Made by a program: the position numbers and the translations under genes | Shown here: piece by piece, positions 1 to 7,641 of the stretch | How positions within the stretch are numbered: position 1 is the first letter of the stretch | How the letters are laid out: each line of letters opens with the position of its first letter | Assembly (NCBI GenBank): GCA_012031225.1 | Contig: JAAUTZ010000042.1 | Span: 1 to 32,453 of the forward strand | DNA length: 32,453 nucleotides | Source: Chloroflexaceae bacterium | Lineage (GTDB): Bacteria > Chloroflexota > Chloroflexia > Chloroflexales > Chloroflexaceae | Direction: 5' to 3' | The notes under the pieces: generated by a model | What the model was told of the DNA's origin: nothing | Database searches by the model: none | Seen by the model: the letters and a program-made list of their open reading frames with translations, nothing else

Positions 1-2
1 CT

Positions 3-821
3 CCCGCCCTACCCGCGCCGCCACCCCACCGCCCCCCCTCGTGCATCATCACGGGCGCAGCCGAAGGGATTGGTCAGGCATTGGCCCTGCGCTATCGGCA
101 GGCCGGCTACGCCGTACTCGGCATAGATCACAACCCCACCGCAATTGCCGCAGCGCGAGCCGCATGGGCCGCAGATGGGCACCAACTACCGTTTGTGCTA
201 GCGGATTTGGGCAATCAAAACGATCTCGCACACATCATATCAATGGTACAATATAGGGTAGATCCAGATCAGCCTATCGTGCTGATCCACAATGCCGGGA
301 TCAATGCCGTCGGGCGATTTGCCGACGTGTCGCCCGCCACCCAACAACAGGTGCTAGATGTGAACCTGCGTGCGCCACTCGTGCTAACCGTAGAGCTACT
401 CCAGCGCAACCTGCTCGCCGCCGGTAGCAGCATTGTGTACATCTCGTCGCTGTCCCATTATGTCAGCTATCCGGGTGCGGCAGGCTACGCAGCCAGCAAA
501 TCAGGCCTTGCCCACTTTGGCCGGAGCGCACGGCTGGCTCTAGCAGCGCAAGGCATCCATGTGCTAACGGTCTTTCCGGGGCCCACGCGCACCGCCCACG
601 CCCGCCGCTACAGCCCCGACAACCGCCACGAGCAACGGCGCATGCCGCCCGCTCAACTGGCTACGCTGATTGTGGCGGCCCAACAGGCACGGCAAGCCGT
701 ATTGGTGCCGGGCTTTGCCAATCGGCTGCTGGCTGCCATTGGGCAAACCGTACCAGCCGTGACGGAATGGGGCATGCGCCAGACGATCCTGAATCGCTTG
801 CCGCACGGTGAGCACAGATGA
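3..821 (+). CDS. Short-chain dehydrogenase/reductase, 5' end off the window
   Basis: NAD(P)-dependent oxidoreductase of the classical SDR family; the substrate cannot be told. The frame is open to the left edge, so the true start is missing. A later TTG at 81 would drop the cofactor loop. The nucleotide-binding motif TGAAEGIG is encoded at 51-74. The second strand ends in an Asp (GID), which usually favours NAD(H) over NADP(H). An NAG motif, a catalytic Ser in ISSLSHY and the YAASK catalytic Tyr/Lys follow in the expected order. The C-terminus resembles the short-chain reductases that act on lipids or ketones, but this is only an impression. The sufE gene starts 58 bp after its stop on the same strand. 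Confidence 0.85.
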   Translation, partial: PALPAPPPHRPPSCIITGAAEGIGQALALRYRQAGYAVLGIDHNPTAIAAARAAWAADGHQLPFVLADLGNQNDLAHIISMVQYRVDPDQPIVLIHNAGINAVGRFADVSPATQQQVLDVNLRAPLVLTVELLQRNLLAAGSSIVYISSLSHYVSYPGAAGYAASKSGLAHFGRSARLALAAQGIHVLTVFPGPTRTAHARRYSPDNRHEQRRMPPAQLATLIVAAQQARQAVLVPGFANRLLAAIGQTVPAVTEWGMRQTILNRLPHGEHR

Positions 822-879
822 CATACCGCACTGGAATTCTTATTGGAGCAACCCACAGCCACGAGGGAGCAAAGCCAAC

Positions 880-1323
880 ATGACAATGACCGATACCGTA
901 CCACCACGGCTCCAAGCCTTGATTGGAGCGATGCACGATCTGGATGGACGCGAAAAGCTAGAAAGTCTGCTGGACCATGCCGACGAACTGCCGCCACTGC
1001 CGGATGGGATCGCCACGCGCCACGATGATATGCTCCAAATCCACGAGTGCATCACGCCTGTTTTTGTGCATGCCGAATTGCAGAATGGGCGCATGCAGTT
1101 CTACTTCGATGCGCCGCCCGAAGGCCCCACCATGCGCGGCTATGCGTCCATCCTGCTGAAGGGGCTGAATGGCGAAACGCCCGAAACGATCCTTGCTGTG
1201 CCCAACGATATTTACTACCAGATGGGCTTACATCGGGTGCTGTCGCCGCAACGCCTCAATGGAGTCGCTGCCGTGCTGGCCTATATGAAACGTTTGGCAA
1301 CCCGCTTTTTGGCAGCGAGCTAA
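880..1323 (+). CDS. sufE: SufE-like cysteine desulfurase sulfur acceptor
   Basis: SufE takes persulfide sulfur from a SufS-type cysteine desulfurase and passes it to Fe-S cluster assembly in the cytoplasm. The 147-residue product has the family layout: an N-terminal helix with PPRL and KLESLL, the ELPPLP turn, and a single conserved Cys in HECITPVF at the place of the E. coli SufE active-site Cys. The C-terminal part fits the fold (RGYASILLKG, then NGVAAVLAYMKRLA). I chose ATG 880 because a GAGGGAG stretch lies 10 bases before it; an upstream in-frame start at 808 would overlap the dehydrogenase gene and add residues atypical of the family. No sufS is in view, so its partner must be elsewhere. 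Confidence 0.85.
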   Translation: MTMTDTVPPRLQALIGAMHDLDGREKLESLLDHADELPPLPDGIATRHDDMLQIHECITPVFVHAELQNGRMQFYFDAPPEGPTMRGYASILLKGLNGETPETILAVPNDIYYQMGLHRVLSPQRLNGVAAVLAYMKRLATRFLAAS

Positions 1324-1340
1324 CGAGAGGAACCGGGCCG

Positions 1341-1451
1341 ATGTCTGCTGCACACCCACTCCCGCCCCAACTCGCGCACATCGTCGCCGAGCTGCAACGT
1401 CTGGCTCGGCAAGCCAAGCTCGAACGCCTGCGTGCCTATGCGGATGCCTAA
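1341..1451 (+). CDS. 36-residue SufE N-terminus-like mini-protein
   Basis: Small frame with ATG 1341 and a GAGAGG ribosome-binding site 10 bases upstream, lying 17 bp after sufE and 5 bp before the next gene. Its product aligns with the first helix of the neighbouring SufE: both share PP-x-L, then about 13 residues later L, then KLE-x-L, then AD, roughly 10 identities in 30. It ends where SufE continues with ELPPLP, so the active-site Cys is absent. It may be a remnant of a tandem sufE duplication or a real small protein that imitates the SufE helix. Translation is plausible from spacing and ribosome-binding site, but function is unknown. Confidence 0.5.
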   Translation: MSAAHPLPPQLAHIVAELQRLARQAKLERLRAYADA

Positions 1452-1456
1452 GTCGC

Positions 1457-2077
1457 GTGTTTGATCACATCCTCCGCCCACTCAAAGATGTGCTGCTGAC
1501 ATGGCTTGTGCGCCCCTTTGCGCGGGTGCATCCGAACACAATCACGGTGCTGGCATTTCTGGTGGGGCTAGCGGCGGCTGGTGCGCTCGTGCAGCAGCAC
1601 TATCTGTGGGGCTTGGTCGGCTGGTTGCTCAGCCGCCTGCTCGATGGCCTCGATGGGGCGGTAGCGCGAGCGTATGGCAAACAGAGCGACTTCGGCGGCT
1701 ACCTCGATATTCTGCTCGATTTTGCGATCTATGCCCTGATCCCACTTGCGCTCGTGGTGGGCCTGCCAACGACCCAGCACTACTTCTGGCTAGCGATCCT
1801 GCTCGGTAGCTTCTACCTCAATGCGGCTTCGTGGATGCACCTCGCCGCCCTGCTCGAGAAACGCGCCGCCCAATCGCCCCCTGACCCATCAACATTGCCC
1901 AAGCTAACCAGCGTGGTGATGCCTGCGGGAATCATTGCAGGAGCCGAAACAATCAGCTTCTACTGCCTCTTTATCCTGTTTCCCCAGTATCTTGCCGCAC
2001 TCTTTGCGGCAATGGCCCTACTGGTGCTGCTCACCGTGGTACAACGGCTGATATGGGCCGCACGGCATCTGGCGTGA
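1457..2077 (+). CDS. CDP-alcohol phosphatidyltransferase family membrane protein
   Basis: Integral membrane enzyme that moves a phosphoalcohol from a CDP-activated donor to an acceptor alcohol in phospholipid synthesis. The family signature DG-x2-AR-x8-G-x3-D-x3-D is complete: DGAVAR, then eight residues, G, GYL, D, ILL, D at about residues 65-86. Several hydrophobic helices follow, as expected for a 206-residue six-helix protein. The start is GTG 1457, only 5 bp after the SufE-like mini-frame, which suggests one transcript. The head group (glycerophosphate, inositol phosphate or other) cannot be read from the sequence. Its 3' end overlaps the converging monooxygenase gene by 47 bp. Confidence 0.85.
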   Translation: MFDHILRPLKDVLLTWLVRPFARVHPNTITVLAFLVGLAAAGALVQQHYLWGLVGWLLSRLLDGLDGAVARAYGKQSDFGGYLDILLDFAIYALIPLALVVGLPTTQHYFWLAILLGSFYLNAASWMHLAALLEKRAAQSPPDPSTLPKLTSVVMPAGIIAGAETISFYCLFILFPQYLAALFAAMALLVLLTVVQRLIWAARHLA

Positions 2078-3155
2078 GCAAGGGCGCGGATAACTGGGAC
2101 TGCACTGCCTGCGCCACCTGCGCCGCCTGCGCCCCGATGCTCTGAAGCCACCCCGCCGTCGGCGGGTAGTGGAAGCCTACGCAGAATAGGCGCGGATTGC
2201 GCGTAGATTGGATCCCGTGCTGGAGAATCGGGTAGCCCGCCGCATCGAAGTCGAGCGCATCGCGCACAAAGCCCACCGTCGGGCGGTAGCCCGTGGCAAG
2301 GATCAGCGTATCAAAAGCCGCCTGCTGTCCATCCGCAAAACGCACCCAGTCGCCATGTATATCCGTGATTGCGGGATACACTGTCACCCGCCCTGCCACC
2401 ACCGCCTGCGGCAGCTCGTAGCCCACCACCGGATAGGAGCGCAACGCCCCCACCGAGTGGCGCGGGATGCCCAGCAGCGTGAAGTTGCGGCGCGTGCGCT
2501 GCAACAGCCACTCGCCTGCCGGCTCTGGCAGTTGCCTAAACAGCCACGCCAGCCCCCGCATCGCCATCGCCGATGTCGGGTAATCTACCAACTCCACCCC
2601 GTCACGGATGACGATGCCGGTATGGGCAGCGTGCGGCCCCAGCTCAACTGCCAGCTCCGCACCCGAATTGCCCACCCCCACCACTAGCACCCGCTGTCCG
2701 GTGTAATCAGTCGGGCTGCGGTAGAGACTGGCGTGCTGCACCGTGCCGCTAAAGCGAGCGATGTTTGGCAACGCGGCAACATATGGCGTGTGCCAGATGC
2801 CCGTCGCTAGCACCAGCACATCTGCCGTATACTCGCCTGCACTCGTTGCCACATGCCAGCCAGCCGCCGTAGCAGTTGCCTGTTGCACCTGAACCCCGCC
2901 CTGCACCGCGAGATCGAAGTGGCGGGCATAGGCCGCAAGGTAGCTTTGCACTTGAAAGGCTGACGGGAAGCGCGGGTAGTGGGCGGGCATGGGCCAGCCC
3001 GGCAAGCCCGATACATCGCGCAAGGTGTGCAGGTGCAAACTATCGTAGTGTTGCCCCCACGTTGCGCCGGGTTGGTGCTGCTCTAGCACCTGATACAGCG
3101 TGCCCCGCCGATGCAAGTGATAGGCCAGCGCCAGCCCGGCGGCCCCCGCACCCAC
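2031..3155 (-). CDS. FAD-dependent monooxygenase, FMO/CzcO-like
   Basis: Single-component flavin monooxygenase or related NADPH oxidoreductase. It shows the FAD motif GAGAAG at the very start, an FMO-type motif F-x-G-x3-H-x3-Y (FSGTVQHASLY), the NADPH motif GVGNSG, and the late motif LATGYRP. Length (about 375) suits small bacterial FMO-like enzymes. The start is uncertain: GTG 3155 is the first standard start, but it cuts off the first beta strand, since the codons before it read HIPVIIV, ideal for the strand preceding GAGAAG. No ATG, GTG or TTG lies between the upstream in-frame stop (3213-3215) and 3155; a CTG at 3176-3174 would restore the strand. The gene follows the membrane protein gene at 3190 closely. 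Confidence 0.85.
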   Translation of the reverse strand: MGAGAAGLALAYHLHRRGTLYQVLEQHQPGATWGQHYDSLHLHTLRDVSGLPGWPMPAHYPRFPSAFQVQSYLAAYARHFDLAVQGGVQVQQATATAAGWHVATSAGEYTADVLVLATGIWHTPYVAALPNIARFSGTVQHASLYRSPTDYTGQRVLVVGVGNSGAELAVELGPHAAHTGIVIRDGVELVDYPTSAMAMRGLAWLFRQLPEPAGEWLLQRTRRNFTLLGIPRHSVGALRSYPVVGYELPQAVVAGRVTVYPAITDIHGDWVRFADGQQAAFDTLILATGYRPTVGFVRDALDFDAAGYPILQHGIQSTRNPRLFCVGFHYPPTAGWLQSIGAQAAQVAQAVQSQLSAPLLTPDAVRPISAVVPR

Positions 3156-3189
3156 AATGATGACCGGAATGTGCAGCGTAGGTGCTAGG

Positions 3190-3792
3190 CTAGTCAGGGT
3201 ATTCTCGCTGTTCTATGGTAGGTGATACAACTCGACGCACCCAGCGCATCAGGGGCGGGATCAGCAGATACGCGAGCATTGCCACCACCAGCAGCGTCTC
3301 GAACACTCCGAATTGGGCCGCATAGTAACCAGAATGCCAGTAGCTCACGGGCGAGTAGAAGCGCACGCTCCACTCCAACGGGAACAGCAGCAGCGGGCCA
3401 TCGTTGTGATGCACCGGAATGTCGCCTGCCGTGTGGATCGCACAGCCCACCCCAAACCAGAGCATCGCCGCCCCCCACAGTGCGCCGCGCCGCATAGCCC
3501 ACACGCCTGCCCCAATCAAAGCGGCGATCACGAGCGGCGCGTGCAGCAGATTGTAGCCCGCAATCCAGATCGGGTTGGTGAAGTAGAGCGTATCGTACAG
3601 CGTGCCAAACAGCCGCTCGTCGGGGAGCCAGCCTTGCTGCAAAGCAACCATGTAGCCGCCAGTCAGCACCAGCAACGCCAGATCGGGAGCCAAGCCCCCG
3701 AATACGAGCCACTTCATCGGGAGGCTACGCCCCTGACGTTTGAGAGCGACTCCCGCCGTTGCCGCCATTAGGACATGGGTTGTTGTCATCAT
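3190..3792 (-). CDS. Small membrane protein related to YdjM-type metal-dependent hydrolases
   Basis: A 200-residue multi-spanning membrane protein. An N-terminal His (TTHVLMAATAG), the APD motif (GGLAPDLALLVL), a central HTAGDIPVHHNDGP segment and SPVSYWHSGYY are the conserved polar residues among hydrophobic helices. They match a widespread family often labelled membrane-bound metal-dependent hydrolase and sometimes, without support, CobQ. The His/Asp clusters suggest a metal site, but no activity can be assigned. Translation starts at the paired ATGATG at 3792/3789. The monooxygenase gene follows directly, so the two may be cotranscribed from the promoter near 3830. Confidence 0.7.
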   Translation of the reverse strand: MMTTTHVLMAATAGVALKRQGRSLPMKWLVFGGLAPDLALLVLTGGYMVALQQGWLPDERLFGTLYDTLYFTNPIWIAGYNLLHAPLVIAALIGAGVWAMRRGALWGAAMLWFGVGCAIHTAGDIPVHHNDGPLLLFPLEWSVRFYSPVSYWHSGYYAAQFGVFETLLVVAMLAYLLIPPLMRWVRRVVSPTIEQREYPD

Positions 3793-3827
3793 AGCAGGTG
3801 CTATTGCAACTCCTTACGTATGGATTG

Positions 3828-3836
3828 ATTAAAGCA
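3828..3836 (-). promoter_or_regulatory. Putative extended -10 promoter for the 3792 gene
   Basis: On the minus strand TGC (3836-3834) is followed by TTTAAT (3833-3828), an extended -10 element. The -35 position (3856-3851, CTGTAG) is weak. Transcription would begin near 3821, about 30 bases before the gene start. Confidence 0.4.
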
Positions 3837-3979
3837 CGCCGCACTATGATCTACAGTACGGTAGGCCCAGCTTATCGAGGATTGTACCTACATTCCATTA
3901 TACACCGGTCGTTATGCGTTGTGGGTATGATTTCCGGCATCACTTGCGGCAGCGTGTGCCGACTTTCAAAAGGATTCCA

Positions 3980-3988
3980 TGCTAAAAT
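3980..3988 (+). promoter_or_regulatory. Putative extended -10 promoter for the SirB1-like gene
   Basis: TGC followed by TAAAAT at 3983-3988; no good -35. The rest of the divergent region 3793-4032 shows no gene-like frame. A start site near 3995 would exclude the GTG at 3994 as initiator and supports the ATG at 4033. Confidence 0.45.
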
Positions 3989-4032
3989 AGAAGGTGTTAA
4001 TAAAAAGTCTACAGCGGGAGTTACCCAACCGT

Positions 4033-4887
4033 ATGCGTGCTATTTCCAATGCGCGAGATGCGCGAGAACTGTTCAAACAACTCATTACCTTACCTGATGC
4101 CGATCTCCCGCTTGCCAAAGCTGCACTGGCAATTGCGTGGGAGGATCAAGGCGGAGGATACCCAACCGCTGCCTTGCAGCAACTCGACCAGATGGTGGCT
4201 GAGCTAGCGTCTCGCCTGCGCGGGATCAACGACGAGCTACAGATTATCGCCACGCTGAATGGCTATCTGTTTACCGAACTCGGCTTTCGCGGGAATGTCG
4301 TCAATTACGAAGACCCGCTCAATAGCTACCTCGATCACGTCCTCGCTGGGCGCGTCGGCATCCCAATCACCCTATCGGTGGTCTATCTCGAAGTGGGCTG
4401 GCGGCTCGGCTTGCCCGTCTCTGGGGTCGGCTTGCCCGGTCACTTTCTGGTGCGCTACACCACCGCCGATGCAACAGAGGTGTTTATTGATCCATTTCAT
4501 CGTGGGCGGCTGTGGACCCGCGACGAATGCTTGCACCGCATCCGCTCGGTGCATAGCCACACCACACCGGCCCAAATCCACGCGCTGCTGCAAGCCCCCA
4601 CGCGGCGCATGATCATCGTGCGGATGCTCCGCAATTTGAAGCACGACTTTGTTGCCCGTTCGCAGTTCCGGCCTGCACTGGCTAGCGTCGAACGGATTCT
4701 ACTGGTGGAGCCAGATCTGAGTGAGGAGCTTCGGGATCGCGGGCTGCTGCGGTCACATCTTGGCGATCTGCACGGCGCACTGCGGGATCTCGAACGCTAC
4801 GTGCAGCGTGTCCCGCACGCACCCGATCTGGCTGAACTGCGCCGCTACGCCGCCGTGATGACTGAGCAACTGGCGTACAATAATTAA
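4033..4887 (+). CDS. SirB1/transglutaminase-like protein with C-terminal TPR-like helices
   Basis: The 284-residue product matches the SirB1 / transglutaminase-like family. It has a helical N-terminus, then the conserved run FTELGFRGNVVNYEDPLNSYL, GRVGIPITLSVVYLEVGWRLGLPV, GLPGHFLVRY and a DPFHRGRLW segment. The C-terminal third (FRPALASVERILLVEPD, HLGDLHGALRDLERYV) is a pair of tetratricopeptide-like hairpins. These proteins lack a proven enzyme activity; a role in protein interaction is inferred. ATG 4033 is preferred because GGGAG lies upstream at 4015-4019 and the predicted promoter leaves no room for GTG 3994. It is transcribed alone and ends at a strong hairpin shared with the converging gene. 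Confidence 0.8.
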   Translation: MRAISNARDARELFKQLITLPDADLPLAKAALAIAWEDQGGGYPTAALQQLDQMVAELASRLRGINDELQIIATLNGYLFTELGFRGNVVNYEDPLNSYLDHVLAGRVGIPITLSVVYLEVGWRLGLPVSGVGLPGHFLVRYTTADATEVFIDPFHRGRLWTRDECLHRIRSVHSHTTPAQIHALLQAPTRRMIIVRMLRNLKHDFVARSQFRPALASVERILLVEPDLSEELRDRGLLRSHLGDLHGALRDLERYVQRVPHAPDLAELRRYAAVMTEQLAYNN

Positions 4888-4931
4888 CCGCAATTAAACC
4901 CCAAGCAGCACCGAAGCCACACCCAAAACAC

Positions 4932-4956
4932 AGAGACGGGGCCCTGCCCCGTCTCT
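4932..4956. terminator. Bidirectional terminator hairpin
   Basis: Perfect 10-bp inverted repeat, AGAGACGGGG (4932-4941) and CCCCGTCTCT (4947-4956) with a 5-base loop, between two converging genes. The minus-strand side is followed by GTGTTTT, giving a U-rich tail for the secreted-protein gene; the plus side has only a short T run. Confidence 0.75.
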
Positions 4957-5013
4957 TACATCCGTTATAGCTTGGTGTCAGCGATCCGATGCTCCCCCGT
5001 GTAGCAGGTAGCC

Positions 5014-6021
5014 TTACGGGTTCGGGTAGGGTTGCGTCGTCGGAGTCGCAGTCGGATTAATAGGTACCGCCGTCGCGGTCGTGCCCGGCTGCGGGGTCGC
5101 CGTCGCAGGAACTGGCGTGGCGGTGGTGCCGGGCGCCTGCCCATAACGCCATTCGTAGTAGTGCCGCCCCACATTGCCCATGGCCACTTGGAAGGCGGGG
5201 TTGGTCTCCTCTGGGCTGTAGGTCAAGATGCGCCGCTCAAAGACCTGCACCAATACATCCTGCTCGTTGCCGCCCACCTTCGAGCGTACCCAGAACGCAT
5301 CGGTGACAGGCAGACCAAAGACGAACAGGGGATCGAACAGGGGGCCGAAGCGATATTGGTTGTTCTCGAACACAAAGTCCTGCAAATTCTGGAAGTTGAT
5401 GAATGCCTGCGGAATGCGGTAGCCGGCCTGTGCGCCGCCCAAGAAGGTGCGCGGATCAGCGGCATACTTGTCGAAATCACGCTTGACCCCTTCCGTCGTA
5501 AACTGGCGCGTCACGGGTGCGCCTTCCGCATCCGTTTCGGGCGTGCGGTTGTACAGCACCGACAGATCGGCGTAGGTGGGGAAGGCGTTATCAGGATCGC
5601 CGACTGCCGAGATCGTGGCACGGCTGCGGGTTTCAAACGAAGCCAAGCCCGTCTGCAACTGCCCCGTCATCAGCTCAATCGGCAGCAAGCCATTCGTCAC
5701 AAAGAAGCGATCATTCGGGTTGCCCGCTGGATCATTGATCTCCATGCGGCTCTTGTCGAAGTATTGCACCAGCCGCGTACCATCCTCACCTTCTTTGAAT
5801 GGCTCACGCAGGCCCTCCGTGAAGTTCTCGGGGCCCCACGTCCATGAACGTCCGAACTGGCTCACGCCCTCTACGACAGCCCGATCTTCGCGGTTCCACA
5901 CCCGCGCAAAGGCCTCATCGGCAAACTCGGGCGCAGCAAAGATCTGCTGCACCGTCACAGCTACCATAGCCCCAATCATTGCCAGTGCCACCAACGCCTG
6001 TGCTACTCGTAACTTCTTCAT
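5014..6021 (-). CDS. Secreted protein with Thr/Pro/Ala-rich C-terminal tail, Chloroflexota-type
   Basis: I do not know its function. The product has a Sec signal peptide (KK, then AQALVALAMIGAMVAVTV, cleavage near FAA), so it is exported. The body begins with FADEAFARVWNREDRAV and ends with the block VFERRILTYSPEE...FQVAMGNVGRHYYEWRYG, a pattern I associate with secreted Chloroflexota proteins. A roughly 35-residue low-complexity tail of T, A and P follows, likely a cell-wall linker. The second Met at 6021 is the better start: AGGAGG sits about 9 bases before it, but only 1-2 bases before the first Met at 6030. The gene has its own promoter at 6077-6105 and a strong terminator. Confidence 0.75.
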   Translation of the reverse strand: MKKLRVAQALVALAMIGAMVAVTVQQIFAAPEFADEAFARVWNREDRAVVEGVSQFGRSWTWGPENFTEGLREPFKEGEDGTRLVQYFDKSRMEINDPAGNPNDRFFVTNGLLPIELMTGQLQTGLASFETRSRATISAVGDPDNAFPTYADLSVLYNRTPETDAEGAPVTRQFTTEGVKRDFDKYAADPRTFLGGAQAGYRIPQAFINFQNLQDFVFENNQYRFGPLFDPLFVFGLPVTDAFWVRSKVGGNEQDVLVQVFERRILTYSPEETNPAFQVAMGNVGRHYYEWRYGQAPGTTATPVPATATPQPGTTATAVPINPTATPTTQPYPNP

Positions 6022-6076
6022 AATCTTCATGCCTCCTCATCGCACATGTTGTGCAGATAATCCTGCGATTGGGGCT

Positions 6077-6105
6077 AGTATAGCAGAAACCGCCCCACGC
6101 TACAA
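6077..6105 (-). promoter_or_regulatory. Putative promoter of the secreted-protein gene
   Basis: Minus strand: TTGTAG (6105-6100), 17-bp spacer ending in TGC, then TATACT (6082-6077). It lies between this gene and the end of the bactofilin-like gene at 6161. Confidence 0.55.
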
Positions 6106-6160
6106 TTATGCACAAGGCACAGCACACTCACAGCCAAATGACGCATAGCTCAGGCGGCTC

Positions 6161-7132
6161 TCAGCTTGGGCGTGGACGGGGGATCGGGCGCACCGCAAGC
6201 GGCATGAGCAACCCACCCCGACTCAGCACCACCGCACCTACGCCCGCGCTTGCCAGCAGATACAACAACACCCCGCCCCAGAGCGGCGCAAGGCTGCCCA
6301 GCACAAGCGGTGGGAGCAGCAGCCCCACACTGAACAAGAGTGTCAACGGGGCCTGCCAGCCGCGTGTCCCGCGCAGGTGCAGCGCGAGGGCCCGGGCCCC
6401 CACCACCAGCCCCACCAGCAACGGCAGATGCACCACACTCAGCAGGACGAGGGCCAATGGAATCCCGATCAAGGTAAACGCCAGCGCAATCACCAGCAAC
6501 GATAGCCCACCACTCAGCAGCAGGCTACTCACCAGCCCCAACACCAGCGTGTAGCGCGGCAGGCGCAGCAACACCTGTGCGCTACGTGCAGTGCGGTGGT
6601 GGAGCAACGTCAGGGCGAGGAGGGCCACCAGCACCACCAGCAGCACCAGCAGCACCGTCACCGCCCCGCGCCAGAGGGTATCCGGCAACAGCTCGGCAGC
6701 AACGGCATGGCTAACACCCTCTCCCGTTGGGGCAGGCTCAGGCGGGCGCACAGTGCCAATCACACGCCCTGCTACGTAGGCCCCTTGCGCCTGCTGGGTT
6801 GTGTTGCTCAGCACCAACACATGCCCATCTATCCGCGCCTGTTCCGCTAGCACCACCTGCCCCTGATAGCTGACCACATCGCCCGTGACTGTACCAGACA
6901 CAACAATCGAGCCACTTACGCTGGTGACATCGCCGTGTACCGTACCCACAACATAGATGTCGGCAGTGAAGGTGGCAAGCCGCCCAGTGTATGTTGTGCC
7001 GACCGGAACGATCACCACGACCGGGGTAGGCATAGGCGGCGGGCTAGTCTGCGCGGCGGCAGACGTAGGAAGCGCGAGCCACAGGAGCAGCAGGGCTAGC
7101 CCGAATGGAGCGAGGAGCAGGGCGCGTTTCAT
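6161..7132 (-). CDS. Bactofilin-like membrane protein
   Basis: A 323-residue protein with a signal peptide (MKRALLLAPFGLALLLLW, cleaved near AAAQT). A proline linker follows, then a short beta-helix-like repeat region typical of polymer-forming bactofilins: turns such as GTVHGDVTSVSGSIVVSGTV and TGDVVSYQGQV at about residues 60-110. Four or more hydrophobic helices fill residues 155-305. It may form a membrane-anchored scaffold outside the cytoplasm, but this is inferred. The ATG overlaps the anti-sigma-like gene by 4 bp (ATGA), so the two are translationally coupled and belong to the sigma-factor operon. It could be an effector or sensor of the same envelope response. Confidence 0.7.
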   Translation of the reverse strand: MKRALLLAPFGLALLLLWLALPTSAAAQTSPPPMPTPVVVIVPVGTTYTGRLATFTADIYVVGTVHGDVTSVSGSIVVSGTVTGDVVSYQGQVVLAEQARIDGHVLVLSNTTQQAQGAYVAGRVIGTVRPPEPAPTGEGVSHAVAAELLPDTLWRGAVTVLLVLLVVLVALLALTLLHHRTARSAQVLLRLPRYTLVLGLVSSLLLSGGLSLLVIALAFTLIGIPLALVLLSVVHLPLLVGLVVGARALALHLRGTRGWQAPLTLLFSVGLLLPPLVLGSLAPLWGGVLLYLLASAGVGAVVLSRGGLLMPLAVRPIPRPRPS

Positions 7133-7641
7133 TGGTCTACCTCAACTGGATCAAGAGCCAACATCGGCGGAGCCGCCGCGAGCACGTACCGCCATAGCCA
7201 ATACAACCCACCGACACTGAGCAGGAGCAGCACCAACGGCAGGCCGGAACCTAATAACAGGTGGGCAAATGGTTTGATGCTGAGCAGAGCCAGCAACACC
7301 AGATAGCCTATGGCACTCTCTGCGCCACCAAAGAAGCCCACCACGCCCCCTGTATCGGCGTATACGCCCCACACGCCAACCGCGAGCAACAAGGCCAGCA
7401 CAAGTGGAAAGATCGCCCGCCGCAGCCCACGCCGGAGCCGCTGCTGCCGCACGACGAGTGCGGCGTGGGCGGGTGGTGCATCCGGCAGACGCGCTAGGAC
7501 CCGCTGGGCAATGTCCGCTGGGGCAGCGCGTGGAGCCGGCTGGGCATACTCGGCTAGCAGCGTGCGGAGCAGCTGATCAGCGGCGTAATCGGCATCGCTC
7601 TCCGGCATCCGTCCGGCATCATTCTGAAGGGCATCAGTCAT
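7129..7641 (-). CDS. Membrane protein, putative anti-sigma factor
   Basis: A 170-residue protein with an acidic N-terminal cytosolic part (about residues 1-75, with LLRTLLAEYAQPAP and ADIAQRVLARLPDAPP) and three hydrophobic segments (about 78-95, 105-125, 130-150). No zinc-binding HxxxCxxC motif is visible, so the anti-sigma call rests on position: it overlaps the ECF sigma gene by 4 bp and has the usual soluble head plus membrane helices. Family members normally hold the sigma factor at the membrane until a signal arrives. It overlaps the next gene by 4 bp as well. Alternative: an unrelated membrane protein of the same operon. Confidence 0.6.
   Translation of the reverse strand: MTDALQNDAGRMPESDADYAADQLLRTLLAEYAQPAPRAAPADIAQRVLARLPDAPPAHAALVVRQQRLRRGLRRAIFPLVLALLLAVGVWGVYADTGGVVGFFGGAESAIGYLVLLALLSIKPFAHLLLGSGLPLVLLLLSVGGLYWLWRYVLAAAPPMLALDPVEVDQ

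Noticed and set aside
3798-4097. 99-residue open frame in the divergent region
   Set aside because: Low-quality composition, overlaps the promoter and start of the SirB1-like gene, no ribosome-binding site.
5032-5847. 271-residue open frame on the plus strand
   Set aside because: Antisense to the secreted-protein gene, very Arg-rich, no ribosome-binding site.
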